DNA of 64,000 nt, taken from NCBI RefSeq assembly GCF_002161235.1, contig NZ_NFHE01000004.1:1-64000 (forward strand). Direction: 5' to 3'. Each line of letters starts with the position of its first letter. Position 1 is the stretch's first letter. The translations under genes and the position numbers were made by a program. Of the stretch, positions 42,044-51,478 are shown in pieces. This stretch comes from Pseudoflavonifractor sp. An85. Lineage in GTDB: Bacteria > Bacillota > Clostridia > Oscillospirales > Oscillospiraceae. A model generated the notes under the pieces. That model saw nothing but the letters and a program-made list of their open reading frames with translations. It was not told the DNA's origin and did no database searches.

Positions 42044-43261
42044 ATGGCAGAAGTGAAAAAAGTAGTGCTGGCCTATTCCGGCGGCTTGGATACATCCATC
42101 ATCATCCCCTGGCTGAAGGAGAACTACGGCAACCCTGAGATCATCGCCGTGTCCGGCGATGTGGGCCAGGGTACCGAGCTGGACGGCCTGGAGGAGAAGG
42201 CCATCAAGACCGGCGCTTCCAAGCTGTATGTGGAGGACCTCACCGACGAGATGGTGGACGACGTGATCATCCCCTCCATGATGATGGGGGCCAAGTATGA
42301 GGACTACCTGCTGGGCACCGCCTTCGCCCGTCCCATCATCGCCAAGCGTCTGGTGGAGATCGCCAAGGCCGAGGGCGCCGACGCCATCTGCCACGGCTGT
42401 ACCGGCAAGGGCAACGATCAGGTGCGTTTTGAGCTGGCCATCAAGCGTTTCGCTCCTGAGATGACCATCATCGCCCCCTGGCGTGAGTGGGACATCAAGG
42501 GCAGAGAAGAGGAGATTGCCTACGCCGAAGCTCACAACGTGCCCTTGAAGATCAGCCGGGAGACCAACTACTCCAAGGACAAGAACCTGTGGCACCTGTC
42601 CCACGAGGGCCTGGACCTGGAGGACCCCGCCAACGAGCCTCAGTACGATAAGCCCGGCTTCCTGGAAATGGGCGTGTCCCCCGCCATGGCTCCCGACCAG
42701 GCTACTTATGTGACCATCGACTTTGAGAAGGGCTGGCCCGTGGCCGTGGACGGCGAGAAGATGAAGGCCAGCGACATCATCCGCAAGCTCAACGACCTGG
42801 GCGGCGCCAACGGCATTGGTCTGCTGGACATTGTGGAGAACCGTCTGGTGGGCATGAAGGACCGCGGCGTGTACGAGACTCCCGGCGGCACCATCCTCTA
42901 CCGGGCCCACGAGGTGCTGGAGATGATCACCATCGACAAGGACACCAAGCACATGAAGCAGAAGCTGTCCATTGACTTTGCAGACCTCATCTACAACGGC
43001 AAGTGGTTTACTCCTCTGCGGGAGGCGCTCCAGGCTTTCGCCGTGAAGACCCAGGAGTACGTCACCGGCACCGTGAAGCTGAAGCTGTACAAGGGCAACA
43101 TCATCACCTCTTCCGTCACCTCCCCCTGTTCTCTCTACTCTGAGAACCTGGTGACCTTTGAGGAGAGCGACTACAACCAGGACGATGCCACCGGATTTAT
43201 CAACCTCTGGGGCCTGCCTGATACCGTGCAGGCTCTGCGGGAGCAAGGCAAATTGAAATAA
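42044..43261 (+). CDS. argG: Argininosuccinate synthase
   Basis: 405 residues. The N-terminal PP-loop [16 protein letters not shown] binds ATP. It joins citrulline and aspartate. First gene of argG-argH-argJ-argB-argD-argF and directly behind the ArgR-type boxes. The start follows GGAGG. Confidence 0.97.
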   Translation: MAEVKKVVLAYSGGLDTSIIIPWLKENYGNPEIIAVSGDVGQGTELDGLEEKAIKTGASKLYVEDLTDEMVDDVIIPSMMMGAKYEDYLLGTAFARPIIAKRLVEIAKAEGADAICHGCTGKGNDQVRFELAIKRFAPEMTIIAPWREWDIKGREEEIAYAEAHNVPLKISRETNYSKDKNLWHLSHEGLDLEDPANEPQYDKPGFLEMGVSPAMAPDQATYVTIDFEKGWPVAVDGEKMKASDIIRKLNDLGGANGIGLLDIVENRLVGMKDRGVYETPGGTILYRAHEVLEMITIDKDTKHMKQKLSIDFADLIYNGKWFTPLREALQAFAVKTQEYVTGTVKLKLYKGNIITSSVTSPCSLYSENLVTFEESDYNQDDATGFINLWGLPDTVQALREQGKLK

Positions 43262-43271
43262 GTTCTACCCA

Positions 43272-43300
43272 CGCAGGGGCGGCGAAAGGCCGCCCCTGCG
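43272..43300 (+). terminator. Hairpin between argG and argH
   Basis: Perfect 12-bp stem (43272-43283 and 43289-43300) with a 5-base loop, but no T run. It is probably a stabilising or partial termination structure, so argG may be expressed more than the rest. Confidence 0.55.
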
Positions 43301-43336
43301 CTTGGACTATCTTTTTATAAAAGGCAGTGATTGCAT

Positions 43337-44719
43337 ATGAAATTATGGGCAGGCCGGTTCCAAAAGGAAACGGATACACAGGTCAACGATTTTAACTCCT
43401 CCATCACCTTTGACGCCCGCCTCTATGAGCAGGATATCCGGGGCTCCATTGCCCACGCCACCATGCTGGGCAAACAGGGCATCATTGAGGAGCACGAGGC
43501 GGAGAAAATCGTGGAAGGTCTGAAAGCCATTTTGGAGGACATCGAGGAGGAGAAGGTGGAGTTCTCTCTGGACAACGAGGACATCCACATGAACATCGAG
43601 GCCCTTCTCACCCAGCGTATCGGTCAGACGGGCAAGCGTCTGCACACCGGGCGCAGCCGTAACGACCAGGTGGCCACCGACTTCCGCCTCTATGTGAAGG
43701 AGCAGATTCCCACCATCATTGACATGATTGTGGATCTGCAGAAGGTACTCATCCAAAAGGCCAAGGCCAATTTACATACCGTTATGCCCGGCTACACCCA
43801 CTTGCAGCGGGCCCAACCCACCACCTTTGGCCACTACATGATGGCCTACGCCAACATGCTGCGCCGGGACGTGACCCGTCTGGAGGACTGCCTGGAGCGC
43901 ATGGACGAGTGCCCCTTGGGCGCCGGCGCTTTGGCCACTTCTACCTATCCTGTGGACCGGTTCCAGACAGCTGCCGCCCTGGGCTTTGCCAAGCCCTGTG
44001 ACAACTCCATGGACGCCGTGTCCGACCGGGACTACGCCATTGAACTGCTGTCCGCTCTGTCCATTTTGATGATGCACCTGTCCCGGTTCTCCGAGGAGAT
44101 CATCCTGTGGTGCTCCTGGGAGTTTAAGTTCGTGGACCTGGACGACGCCTATTCCACCGGCTCCTCCATCATGCCCCAGAAGAAAAACCCCGACGTGGCC
44201 GAGTTGGTGCGTGGTAAGACGGGCCGGGTGTACGGCTCCCTCATCACCCTGCTCACTGTCATGAAGGGCCTACCCCTGGCCTACAACAAGGACATGCAGG
44301 AGGACAAAGAGCCGGTGTTTGACGCCATCGACACCGTGGAGCTGTGCGTGCCTGTGTTTGCCGCCATGCTGGACACCCTGTCCGTGCGGCCCAAGAACAT
44401 GGCACGTGCGGCCTCCGGCGGCTTCATCAACGCCACCGACTGCGCCGACTACCTGGTGAAAAAGGGCATGCCCTTCCGGGAGGCCTACATGATCGTGGGT
44501 CGTCTGGTGAACATCTGCATCAAGTCCGGGGAGAGCCTGGACACCCTGCCTTTGAAGGACTTCCGGGCCATCTGCTCCCTGTTTGACGAGGATGTGTACG
44601 AAGCCCTCCAGCTGAAAACCTGTGTCAACGGCCGCACCGTGTACGGTGGCCCCTCCGAGCAGTCGGTGAAGGAACAGATCGAGGCCATGGAGAAGTTTGT
44701 GGCCCAGCGCAGCAAATAA
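43337..44719 (+). CDS. argH: Argininosuccinate lyase
   Basis: 460 residues of the fumarase/lyase superfamily, with the signature GSSIMPQKKNPD. It splits argininosuccinate into arginine and fumarate. ATG at 43337 gives the usual start (MKLWAGRFQKETD). The ribosome-binding site is weak (AAGG, 12 bp ahead), and a TTG two codons earlier is the alternative. Confidence 0.96.
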   Translation: MKLWAGRFQKETDTQVNDFNSSITFDARLYEQDIRGSIAHATMLGKQGIIEEHEAEKIVEGLKAILEDIEEEKVEFSLDNEDIHMNIEALLTQRIGQTGKRLHTGRSRNDQVATDFRLYVKEQIPTIIDMIVDLQKVLIQKAKANLHTVMPGYTHLQRAQPTTFGHYMMAYANMLRRDVTRLEDCLERMDECPLGAGALATSTYPVDRFQTAAALGFAKPCDNSMDAVSDRDYAIELLSALSILMMHLSRFSEEIILWCSWEFKFVDLDDAYSTGSSIMPQKKNPDVAELVRGKTGRVYGSLITLLTVMKGLPLAYNKDMQEDKEPVFDAIDTVELCVPVFAAMLDTLSVRPKNMARAASGGFINATDCADYLVKKGMPFREAYMIVGRLVNICIKSGESLDTLPLKDFRAICSLFDEDVYEALQLKTCVNGRTVYGGPSEQSVKEQIEAMEKFVAQRSK

Positions 44720-44731
44720 AGGAGAATGGAT

Positions 44732-45967
44732 ATGAAAACGATTTCCGGCGGTGTCACCGCCCCCAAAGGATTCCGTGCCGCAGGGGTATACTGCGGCGTC
44801 AAGGCCAGCCACGCCGGTGTGCCCGGTACCCGTGGCAAGCCCGATCTGGCCATGATCGTGTCCGACTGCGAGTGCACCGCTGCCGCCACCTACACCCTCA
44901 ACCGGGTGAAGGCCGCTCCCCTGTATGTGACCATGGGGCACCTGGAGGACGGAGTGTGCCGGGGCATTGTGGCCAACAGCGGCAATGCCAACGCCTGTGC
45001 CCCTCTCAGCCACGAAAACGCCGAGAAGATGTGTGAGCTGGCCGCTCAGGCCACTGGACTTCAGGCCGAGGACTTTGTGGTGGCCTCCACCGGCGTCATT
45101 GGCCAGACCCTGAACATTGCCGCCATTGAAAAGGGGATGCCCCAGGTGGCCGGGGAGCTGTCCTATGAGGGCTCGGACGCCGCCGCCCACGCCATTATGA
45201 CCACCGATACGGTGAAAAAGGAGATCGCCCTCACTGTTACCATTGGCGGAAAGCCCGTGACCATCGGGGCCATCGCCAAGGGCTCCGGCATGATTCACCC
45301 CAACATGGGCACCATGCTGTGCTTCATCACCACCGACTGCGCCATCACCTCGGAGATGCTGGCCGATGCCCTCCATGACATCGTGCCCCGCACCTTCAAC
45401 CGGGTCACCGTGGACGGGGACACCTCCACCAACGACATGTGCGTGGTGCTGGCCAACGGCATGGCAGGCAACCCCCAGATCGAGTGGAAGGATGACGACT
45501 TCACCGTGTTCTACAAGGCTCTGCACCAGGTGTGCGAGACCATGGCCCGTTCCATTGCCGCTGACGGCGAGGGCGCCAGCCGCCTCATTACCTGCACCGT
45601 GACTGGAGCACGCAGTGAGGAGACCGCCGAGCGTTTGGCCAAGGCGGTGGTGGGTTCCTCTCTGGTGAAGGCCGCTATGTTTGGCGCGGACGCCAACTGG
45701 GGCCGTGTGCTGTGCGCCATGGGCTACTCCAAGGCCCCCTTCCGCCCCGAGTATGTGGACGTGACCTTCTCCTCCATCCAGGGGGACATCCTGGTGTGCC
45801 AGCATGGCGCCGGGGTGGACTTTGACGAGGACCTGGCCAAGAAGATTTTGAGCCAGGACGAGGTGGTCATCGGGGTGAACCTCCACGAGGGGGACGACCA
45901 GGCCACCTGCTGGGGCTGCGATCTGACCTATGAGTATGTAAAAATCAACGGAGACTATCGCTCCTAA
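44732..45967 (+). CDS. argJ: Bifunctional glutamate N-acetyltransferase / ornithine acetyltransferase
   Basis: 411 residues. It moves the acetyl group from N-acetylornithine to glutamate, closing the acetyl cycle. The self-cleavage site reads HPNMGTML with nucleophile T194; the residue before it is Gly where Ala is common. ATG at 44732 chosen: AAAGGAG leaves 7 bp, while the ATG at 44726 is one base away. ArgA is not needed for the cycle, and argC lies elsewhere in the window. Confidence 0.95.
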   Translation: MKTISGGVTAPKGFRAAGVYCGVKASHAGVPGTRGKPDLAMIVSDCECTAAATYTLNRVKAAPLYVTMGHLEDGVCRGIVANSGNANACAPLSHENAEKMCELAAQATGLQAEDFVVASTGVIGQTLNIAAIEKGMPQVAGELSYEGSDAAAHAIMTTDTVKKEIALTVTIGGKPVTIGAIAKGSGMIHPNMGTMLCFITTDCAITSEMLADALHDIVPRTFNRVTVDGDTSTNDMCVVLANGMAGNPQIEWKDDDFTVFYKALHQVCETMARSIAADGEGASRLITCTVTGARSEETAERLAKAVVGSSLVKAAMFGADANWGRVLCAMGYSKAPFRPEYVDVTFSSIQGDILVCQHGAGVDFDEDLAKKILSQDEVVIGVNLHEGDDQATCWGCDLTYEYVKINGDYRS

Positions 45968-45986
45968 GAAATCGAAGGTGCTGAAC

Positions 45987-46844
45987 ATGGCTTATTCACT
46001 GGCAGACCGGGCCCAAGTGCTGGCGGAGGCTCTGCCTTACATTCAGAAATACAGCGGAAAGACCATTGTGGTCAAGTACGGCGGCAACGCGATGATCTCC
46101 CAGGAGCTGCGCTGTGCCGTCATTTCCGACATCATCCTCCTGTCCCTGGTGGGCATCCACGTGGTGGTGGTCCACGGGGGCGGCCCGGAGATCAACCAGA
46201 TGCTGAAACGTCTGGGCAAAGAGGGCAAGTTTGTGGACGGTCTGCGCTACACCGACGAAGAGACCATGGACGTGGTGCAGCAGGTGCTGTGCGGCAAGGT
46301 GAACAAGGACCTGGTGGCCACCCTCAACCGCATGGGTGGCCAGGCTCTGGGCTTGTGCGGCATGGACGCCGACCTGTTCCAGGCCGTGCAGCTGGACGAA
46401 AAATACGGCCTGGTGGGGGAGATCACCCACGTCAACCCCAAGGTGATACAGGACGCTCTGTCCATGGGGTACATCCCCGTGGTGTCCACCGTGGCCCTGG
46501 GCACCGATGCCGACACCTCCTACAACATCAACGCCGATACCGCTGCGGCCAAGCTGGCGGTGGCCCTGGGGGCGGAGAAGCTGGTGCTGCTCACCGACGT
46601 GCGTGGCCTGTTGCGGGACCCCAAGGACGAGAGCACCCTCATCCACTCGGTGCCCGTGTCCGAGATTCCCGGCCTCATCAAGGACGGCATCATCAGCGGC
46701 GGCATGATCCCCAAAATCGACTGCTCGGTGGAGGCGGTGCGCTCTGGGGTGCACTCCACCGTCATTCTGGACGGGCGGATTCCCCATTCCATTTTGATCG
46801 AATTGCTCTCCGACGACGGAGCGGGCACCATGCTGGTGCGATAA
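45987..46844 (+). CDS. argB: Acetylglutamate kinase
   Basis: 285 residues, amino-acid kinase fold (VVKYGGNAM, VVVHGGGPEIN). It phosphorylates N-acetylglutamate. The N-terminal helix ahead of the first strand (ADRAQVLAEALPYIQKYSG) is the feature of hexameric, arginine-inhibited enzymes. Feedback control at this step is expected in a cyclic pathway with ArgJ and is inferred here. ATG at 45987 follows AAGGTG. Confidence 0.96.
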   Translation: MAYSLADRAQVLAEALPYIQKYSGKTIVVKYGGNAMISQELRCAVISDIILLSLVGIHVVVVHGGGPEINQMLKRLGKEGKFVDGLRYTDEETMDVVQQVLCGKVNKDLVATLNRMGGQALGLCGMDADLFQAVQLDEKYGLVGEITHVNPKVIQDALSMGYIPVVSTVALGTDADTSYNINADTAAAKLAVALGAEKLVLLTDVRGLLRDPKDESTLIHSVPVSEIPGLIKDGIISGGMIPKIDCSVEAVRSGVHSTVILDGRIPHSILIELLSDDGAGTMLVR

Positions 46845-46854
46845 GGAGGAACCT

Positions 46855-48036
46855 ATGAATACGCAACAACTGATGGATTTGGACCATCAATATCTGATTC
46901 AGACCTATGGCCGCAACCCCATTGCCCTGGATCACGGCCTGGGCGCTACCATGTACGACCTGGAGGGAAAGGAGTACATCGACTTCGCCTCTGGCATCGG
47001 CGTTCTGTCTCTGGGCACTGCCCACCCCAAGTGGCTGGCAGCGGTGACCATGCAGGCGGCCAAGCTGGGCCACGCCTCCAACTTGTACTACACCCAGCCC
47101 TACGCCCAGTTGGCGGAAAAGCTGTGCACCCGGTCCGGCATGTCCGCGGCCTTCTTTGGCAACTCGGGTGCTGAGGCCAACGAGGGGCTAATCAAGCTGG
47201 CCCGTAAATATTCCTTTGACAAGTACGGCAAGGGGAGAGGCACCGTCATTACCCTCAACCGCTCCTTCCACGGCCGTACCATCACCACTCTGGCCGCCAA
47301 CGGCCAGGAGGTATTCCACCAGTATTTCTTCCCCTTCACGGAAGGATTCCGCAGCGCCGACCCCACCATGGAGGCCATCCAGGAGGTGGCGGGCCACGAC
47401 GTGTGCGCGGTGCTGCTGGAGCTGGTGCAGGGCGAGGGCGGCGTGCTGCCCATGGACAAGGAGTTTGTCCAGCAGCTGGCTCAGCTGTGTGAGAAGCGGG
47501 ACTGGCTGCTGCTGGTGGATGAGGTGCAGACGGGCATTGGTCGCACCGGCACCCTCTTTGCCTTCCAGCAGTACGGCATTCAGCCCGACGCCTGTTCCTT
47601 TGCCAAAGGCATCGCCGGTGGCCTGCCCATGGGCGGCTTCCTGGTCAATGAAAAGTGCCGCAATATCCTGGGCCCTGGCACCCACGGCTCCACCTTCGGC
47701 GGCAACCCGGTGAGCGCTGCCGCCGGCTGCGCCGTGCTGGAGGTGCTGGACGACGAGACCATAGCCCAGGCCAAGGAGAAGGGCGCCTACATCCGCCAGA
47801 CCATTGAGGACATGAACCTGCCCTGCCTGGGTAAGACCCGCGGTCTGGGCCTGATGATTGGCATTGATGTGGCAGAAGGGTACAGCAACAAAGAGCTGTG
47901 TGCCAAGCTCAACGTGGGAGGTCTGCTGACCCTCACCGCCGGGACAGGTCTTCGGTTCCTGCCCCCTCTGACCATCACCCGGGAGGAGATGGACAAGGGC
48001 CTGAGCGTGTTCCGGGACGTGCTGTCTCGGGTGTAA
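46855..48036 (+). CDS. argD: Acetylornithine aminotransferase
   Basis: 393 residues, class III PLP-dependent transaminase. The PLP lysine is K251 in FAKGIAGGLPMGGF, and LLVDEVQTGIGRTG precedes it. It converts N-acetylglutamate semialdehyde to N-acetylornithine. AAGGAGG precedes the start, 10 bp after argB. Confidence 0.95.
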   Translation: MNTQQLMDLDHQYLIQTYGRNPIALDHGLGATMYDLEGKEYIDFASGIGVLSLGTAHPKWLAAVTMQAAKLGHASNLYYTQPYAQLAEKLCTRSGMSAAFFGNSGAEANEGLIKLARKYSFDKYGKGRGTVITLNRSFHGRTITTLAANGQEVFHQYFFPFTEGFRSADPTMEAIQEVAGHDVCAVLLELVQGEGGVLPMDKEFVQQLAQLCEKRDWLLLVDEVQTGIGRTGTLFAFQQYGIQPDACSFAKGIAGGLPMGGFLVNEKCRNILGPGTHGSTFGGNPVSAAAGCAVLEVLDDETIAQAKEKGAYIRQTIEDMNLPCLGKTRGLGLMIGIDVAEGYSNKELCAKLNVGGLLTLTAGTGLRFLPPLTITREEMDKGLSVFRDVLSRV

Positions 48037-48065
48037 GAAAACAAGTTCCCAGGGAGGTTCGAAGA

Positions 48066-48977
48066 ATGAAAAAGGATTTACTCAAGCTGTTGGATTTGAG
48101 CGGGGAGGACATCAAGGAAATTCTGGACACCGCGGACCAGATGAAGTACAGCCAGAAGCATGGCATTCCCCACGATGCGCTGCGGGGCAAGACCCTGGCC
48201 ATGATTTTTGAGAAGAACTCCACCCGCACCCGTGTCTCCTTTGAGGTGGGCATGTATCAGCTGGGTGGCCACGCCCTGTTCCTCTCCGGCAAGGAGAGCC
48301 AGATTGGCCGTGGGGAGCCCATCGAGGACACTGCCCGGGTGCTCTCCCGCTACTGCGACGGCATCATGATTCGAACCTATTCCCAGGATGAGGTGGAGAC
48401 CCTGGCCAAGTGCGCCTCCATCCCCGTCATCAACGGCCTCACCGACTTTGCCCACCCCTGCCAGGTGCTGGCCGACCTGATGACCATCCGGGAGAAGATG
48501 ACCCGGCTGGAGGGGCTGAAAATGGCCTTCATCGGGGACGGCAACAACATGGCAAACTCCCTCATCGTGGGCGGCCTGAAGTGCGGCATGGATGTGTCTG
48601 TGGCCTGCCCCCAGGGGTATGATCCTGATCCCCAGGTGCTGGACTTCGCTGCCTCGGTGGAAGGGCCCAAGTTCCAGCTGTGCCGCAAGCCGGAGGACGC
48701 GGTGGTGGACGCCGACGTGGTCATCACTGACGTGTGGGCTTCCATGGGCCAGGAGGAGGAGCGCGCCGAGCGCGCCAAGGCCTTTGCCGGGTACTGCATT
48801 GACGACAAGCTCTTGTCTCTGGCTAAGCCCGGGTGTATGGTGCAGCACTGCCTGCCCGCCCACCGGGGGGAGGAGATCACCGCTGAGGTGTTCGAGGCCC
48901 ACGCCGACGAGATCTTCGAGGAGGCGGAGAACCGGCTCCACGCCCAGAAGGCGGTTATGTACTTACTGATGAAGTGA
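48066..48977 (+). CDS. argF: Ornithine carbamoyltransferase
   Basis: 303 residues. The carbamoyl-phosphate motif NSTRTRVSF and the ornithine-site HCLPAHRG identify it. It makes citrulline. It follows argD by 29 bp and ends the arginine cluster. Carbamoyl-phosphate synthase genes are not in the window. Confidence 0.96.
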   Translation: MKKDLLKLLDLSGEDIKEILDTADQMKYSQKHGIPHDALRGKTLAMIFEKNSTRTRVSFEVGMYQLGGHALFLSGKESQIGRGEPIEDTARVLSRYCDGIMIRTYSQDEVETLAKCASIPVINGLTDFAHPCQVLADLMTIREKMTRLEGLKMAFIGDGNNMANSLIVGGLKCGMDVSVACPQGYDPDPQVLDFAASVEGPKFQLCRKPEDAVVDADVVITDVWASMGQEEERAERAKAFAGYCIDDKLLSLAKPGCMVQHCLPAHRGEEITAEVFEAHADEIFEEAENRLHAQKAVMYLLMK

Positions 48978-48979
48978 AA

Positions 48980-49006
48980 TTGGCTCCCCTGACCCAGGGG
49001 AGCCAA
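48980..49006 (+). terminator. Hairpin after argF
   Basis: 12-bp stem with a 3-base loop (48980-48991 and 48995-49006), two bases after the stop. Confidence 0.65.
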
Positions 49007-49012
49007 ACAAAG

Positions 49013-49045
49013 AAGCCGATGCAGACCAAGTGTCTGCATCGGCTT
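49013..49045. terminator. Bidirectional terminator between argF and ireB
   Basis: Perfect 14-bp stem (49013-49026 and 49032-49045) with T-rich sequence on both exits. It serves argF on the plus strand and ireB on the minus strand. Confidence 0.8.
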
Positions 49046-49060
49046 TGGTTTGTTCTAGGA

Positions 49061-49312
49061 TCAGAGATCCAGGTAATCTTTGAGCATGTTCTGCAACAGC
49101 TCATCCCGATCCAGCTTGCGGATGAGGGAGCGGGCGTTGTTGTGGTTGGTGATGTAGGTGGGATCCTCGCTGAGGATGTAACCTACGATCTGGTTGATGG
49201 GATTGTAGCCCTTCTCCTGCAAAGAGGCATAGACCGAGCTGAGGATGGAGCGAATCTCATCATCCTTGTTCATATTGACGCTGAACTTGCGTGTATAATC
49301 CATATCATTCAT
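49061..49312 (-). CDS. ireB: IreB-family regulatory phosphoprotein
   Basis: 83 residues. It matches the small UPF0297/IreB family ([38 protein letters not shown]). In Enterococcus, IreB is phosphorylated near its N-terminus by a wall-sensing Ser/Thr kinase; threonine 7 is the candidate here. Start at 49312, where the family begins (MNDMDYT) and TGGGAG-like sequence lies upstream. Single gene on the minus strand, downstream of the wall hydrolase. Confidence 0.88.
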   Translation of the reverse strand: MNDMDYTRKFSVNMNKDDEIRSILSSVYASLQEKGYNPINQIVGYILSEDPTYITNHNNARSLIRKLDRDELLQNMLKDYLDL

Positions 49313-49394
49313 TGGGAGCACCCCCGATAAAAATCTATACGTCCGATTCATCGGATGAAAGTATTGTACCCCAAATGGGACAGGATGTAAAGAG

Positions 49395-49443
49395 CAATCA
49401 AGAAAATTCCCGTGGCGACCCAGGAAATGGATTGCCACGGGAA
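49395..49443 (-). terminator. Terminator of the SH3-NlpC/P60 operon
   Basis: Minus strand: 10-bp stem (49443-49434 and 49416-49407) followed by AATTTTCTTG. It lies about 200 bp past the stop codon. Confidence 0.65.
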
Positions 49444-49644
49444 ATAACTTGAAAACGCTTTTTGTGTAAAAAGCCTCGCAGAGTTCCGTCGCCCGCAGGT
49501 GACGGAATGAATTGAGATTTCGTATTTTCCCAGGACATGTGCATAGGAAAATACACTTCTCAGGCCGCAAACGTGCGAGCGCAAGCGAGTGCGATGCAGC
49601 GGACTGCAACTCTCTCATGAAAATGCTCGCATTTTCGTGAAGCG
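49444..49644. other. Gene-free spacer with stacked hairpins
   Basis: No gene seen. Three further inverted repeats follow the terminator hairpin: 49484-49490/49501-49507, 49522-49530/49546-49554 and 49617-49626/49629-49638 (one G-T pair). On the minus strand they would form a long structured 3' untranslated region of the wall-hydrolase mRNA. The remaining part of the gap, 49313-49394, shows nothing recognisable apart from the ireB leader. Confidence 0.6.
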
Positions 49645-51021
49645 TCAGCCCATGCGCTTGACCGCCACCACGTAGTTGCCGTAGTAGCTGCCGAACAGAG
49701 TGTCGGTGCGCACGGTGTTGCTGGTGGTAGAGGCGTGGAGCACGGTGTTGTCGCCAATATACATCAGCACGTGGGTGGTGGGCAGAGTGCCGCCGGAGTA
49801 GTCATACTTGGGATCAAAGAGGAACACCAAGTCACCGGGCTGCATGTCGTCCACAGAAACAAACGTGCCGCTGTTGTAGTACTGGCTGGAAGAGCCGCGG
49901 GCGATGTTGACACCCAGCTGGTTGAAGATGTAGTAGAACAGGCCGGAACAGTCAAAGCTGTTGGGGCCGGCAGCGCCGTACACATAGGGCTTGCCCAGCT
50001 GCTGCTTGGCCAGGGCCACAGCCTTCTCACCCAGAGAAGAGGTGGAAGAGCTGCCGGAGTTGTTGCTGCCACCGTTGTTGCCGCTGGTGGAGATGTACTC
50101 AGCGGAGACATAGCCCACGCCGTTTTTGTAGGAAATCTTGTACCAGCCGTTGACCTCATCCCCCAGGATGGTCACGGAGTTGCCGGTGTACAGAAGCCCC
50201 AGGCGGGAGTAGTTGGTGCCAGCGCCGGAGCGCACATTCAGCGCGTCGGCGGTGACGTAGCCAGTGGTCTTGGTCTCGGAAGAACTGCCGTTGTTGGAAC
50301 CGCTGTTGGAGCTGTCCCCTCGGCTGATGTAATCGGCGCACACATAGGCGCTGCCGCTGCCGTAGGAGATCTCATACCAGCCGTTGCCGCAGTCCTTGAG
50401 GATGGACACGGAGTTGCCGTTGTACAGATAGCCCACACGGGAGTAGTTGGTGCCAGCGCCAGAGCGGACGTTGAGGCAGGCGGTGTTGACGGTGCCGGTG
50501 CCAATGGGGGTGGCGGTGGAGCTGCCGGAGCCGTTGCTGTCGGACACCTTCACCCACTCCGCGGACACATAGCCGGTGCAGCCGCCGCCGGAAACCTTAT
50601 ACCAACCGTTGCCGCAGTCCTCCAGAATCATCACAGAGGTGCCCTTGTACAAAAGGCCCAGGCGGTTGTACACGGTGCCAGCGCCGGAACGCACATTCAG
50701 CGCGTCGGCGGTCACGGTGCCCTTGCCCTCCACGGCTTCGCTGCCGGTCTGGCTCACGTTCAGCCAATCGGCGGACATGTAACCCACCTGATCGCCATAA
50801 GAGACCTTGTACCAGCCGTCCAGCTCTTCCAGCAGGGTGACCACGCTGTTGCGGGGAGCCAAGGTGATGATGCTGGAGTTGGTGTTGGCCTGGCTGCGCA
50901 GGCGCAGGGCGTCTGCCGTCACGGTGCCCTTGCCAATGGAAGCCAGGGCGATGCCAGTGGTCATGACCAGTGCAAGGCCGGTGATGGCGGCGACCTTGAC
51001 CAGTCTTCTCTTTTCGTGCAT
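49645..51021 (-). CDS. Secreted cell-wall hydrolase: four SH3b domains plus NlpC/P60
   Basis: 458 residues. A signal peptide (basic start, hydrophobic 9-27) is followed by four bacterial SH3 repeats at about 30-90, 95-160, 170-235 and 255-320, each with the LNVRSGAGT-type motif, separated by Ser/Gly/Asn linkers. The NlpC/P60 peptidase domain has catalytic C358 in FDCSGLF and histidine in [10 protein letters not shown]. It probably cuts peptidoglycan stem peptides outside the cell. It lies 25 bp after a small unknown gene, sharing its promoter, and AGGAGG precedes the start. Confidence 0.93.
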   Translation of the reverse strand: MHEKRRLVKVAAITGLALVMTTGIALASIGKGTVTADALRLRSQANTNSSIITLAPRNSVVTLLEELDGWYKVSYGDQVGYMSADWLNVSQTGSEAVEGKGTVTADALNVRSGAGTVYNRLGLLYKGTSVMILEDCGNGWYKVSGGGCTGYVSAEWVKVSDSNGSGSSTATPIGTGTVNTACLNVRSGAGTNYSRVGYLYNGNSVSILKDCGNGWYEISYGSGSAYVCADYISRGDSSNSGSNNGSSSETKTTGYVTADALNVRSGAGTNYSRLGLLYTGNSVTILGDEVNGWYKISYKNGVGYVSAEYISTSGNNGGSNNSGSSSTSSLGEKAVALAKQQLGKPYVYGAAGPNSFDCSGLFYYIFNQLGVNIARGSSSQYYNSGTFVSVDDMQPGDLVFLFDPKYDYSGGTLPTTHVLMYIGDNTVLHASTTSNTVRTDTLFGSYYGNYVVAVKRMG

Positions 51022-51046
51022 GGGAGCAAGCCTCCTACTTTCTTAT

Positions 51047-51337
51047 TTATTTCCCCGACAGGGCACGCATCAGCCAGATGGAGCCCATGTCGATGGCGGA
51101 GAACAGATCAGGAAGGTCCGACTTCTTCACCACGCGGTCCCGGCTCTTCAGATCGGGATCGGTGAGTTGGAGCTCCAGGTGGACCTTATCGGCAATTTCC
51201 AGATCGCCGGATTTGGTGGAGCTCATGATTTGAATCATTACAATATACTTATCCGCCATGGAGCCGTAGTAAACCAGGTTGTCCTTACGGCGCAGGGGAT
51301 GTCCTTTATACATGAGTGTGTTGCTCTTGTCAGCCAT
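51047..51337 (-). CDS. Conserved small protein of unknown function
   Basis: 96 residues, no signal peptide, no membrane segment, no metal motif. It is mildly basic at the start (YKGHPLRRKDNLVYYG) and has alternating beta-like and charged stretches (DKYIVMIQIMSS, HLELQLTDPDL). AAGGAGG precedes the ATG at 51337. First gene of a two-gene operon with the wall hydrolase, so it could be a regulator or cytoplasmic partner of wall turnover. I do not recognise the family. Confidence 0.75.
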   Translation of the reverse strand: MADKSNTLMYKGHPLRRKDNLVYYGSMADKYIVMIQIMSSTKSGDLEIADKVHLELQLTDPDLKSRDRVVKKSDLPDLFSAIDMGSIWLMRALSGK

Positions 51338-51371
51338 GATAGCCTCCTTAGAAAATACGCAGAAGATGTAT

Positions 51372-51397
51372 TGTAACCAATTTGTAACTATTGTAAC
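51372..51397. promoter_or_regulatory. WalR-like direct repeats at the wall-hydrolase promoter
   Basis: Plus strand TGTAAC occurs at 51372-51377, 51383-51388 and 51392-51397. The first two are separated by five bases and match the WalR pattern TGTWAH-N5-TGTWAH. The third overlaps the -10 box. Binding by an OmpR/PhoB-type regulator here would be expected to repress. Confidence 0.55.
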
Positions 51398-51418
51398 TCT
51401 TTGTTTCCCGCTTGTCAA
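51390..51418 (-). promoter_or_regulatory. Promoter of the wall-hydrolase operon
   Basis: Minus strand: -35 TTGACA (51418-51413), 17-bp spacer, -10 TACAAT (51395-51390). Confidence 0.85.
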
Positions 51419-51433
51419 CCATATAAATTGTCG

Positions 51434-51477
51434 AAAAAGGCCTTTCTGCCACTTTTTTCTGGGCAGAAAGGCCTTTT
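51434..51477 (-). terminator. Terminator of the ABC-F/DUF1294 pair
   Basis: Stem AAAAGGCCTTTCTGCC with its complement, loop rich in T, two bases after the DUF1294 stop. It is symmetrical enough to act on both strands. Confidence 0.85.
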
Positions 51478-51478
51478 G

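Noticed and set aside
49735-51165. A 476-codon plus-strand open frame opposite the SH3-NlpC/P60 gene
   Set aside because: Repetitive Ala/Gly/Val product mirroring the SH3 repeats; no start site support.
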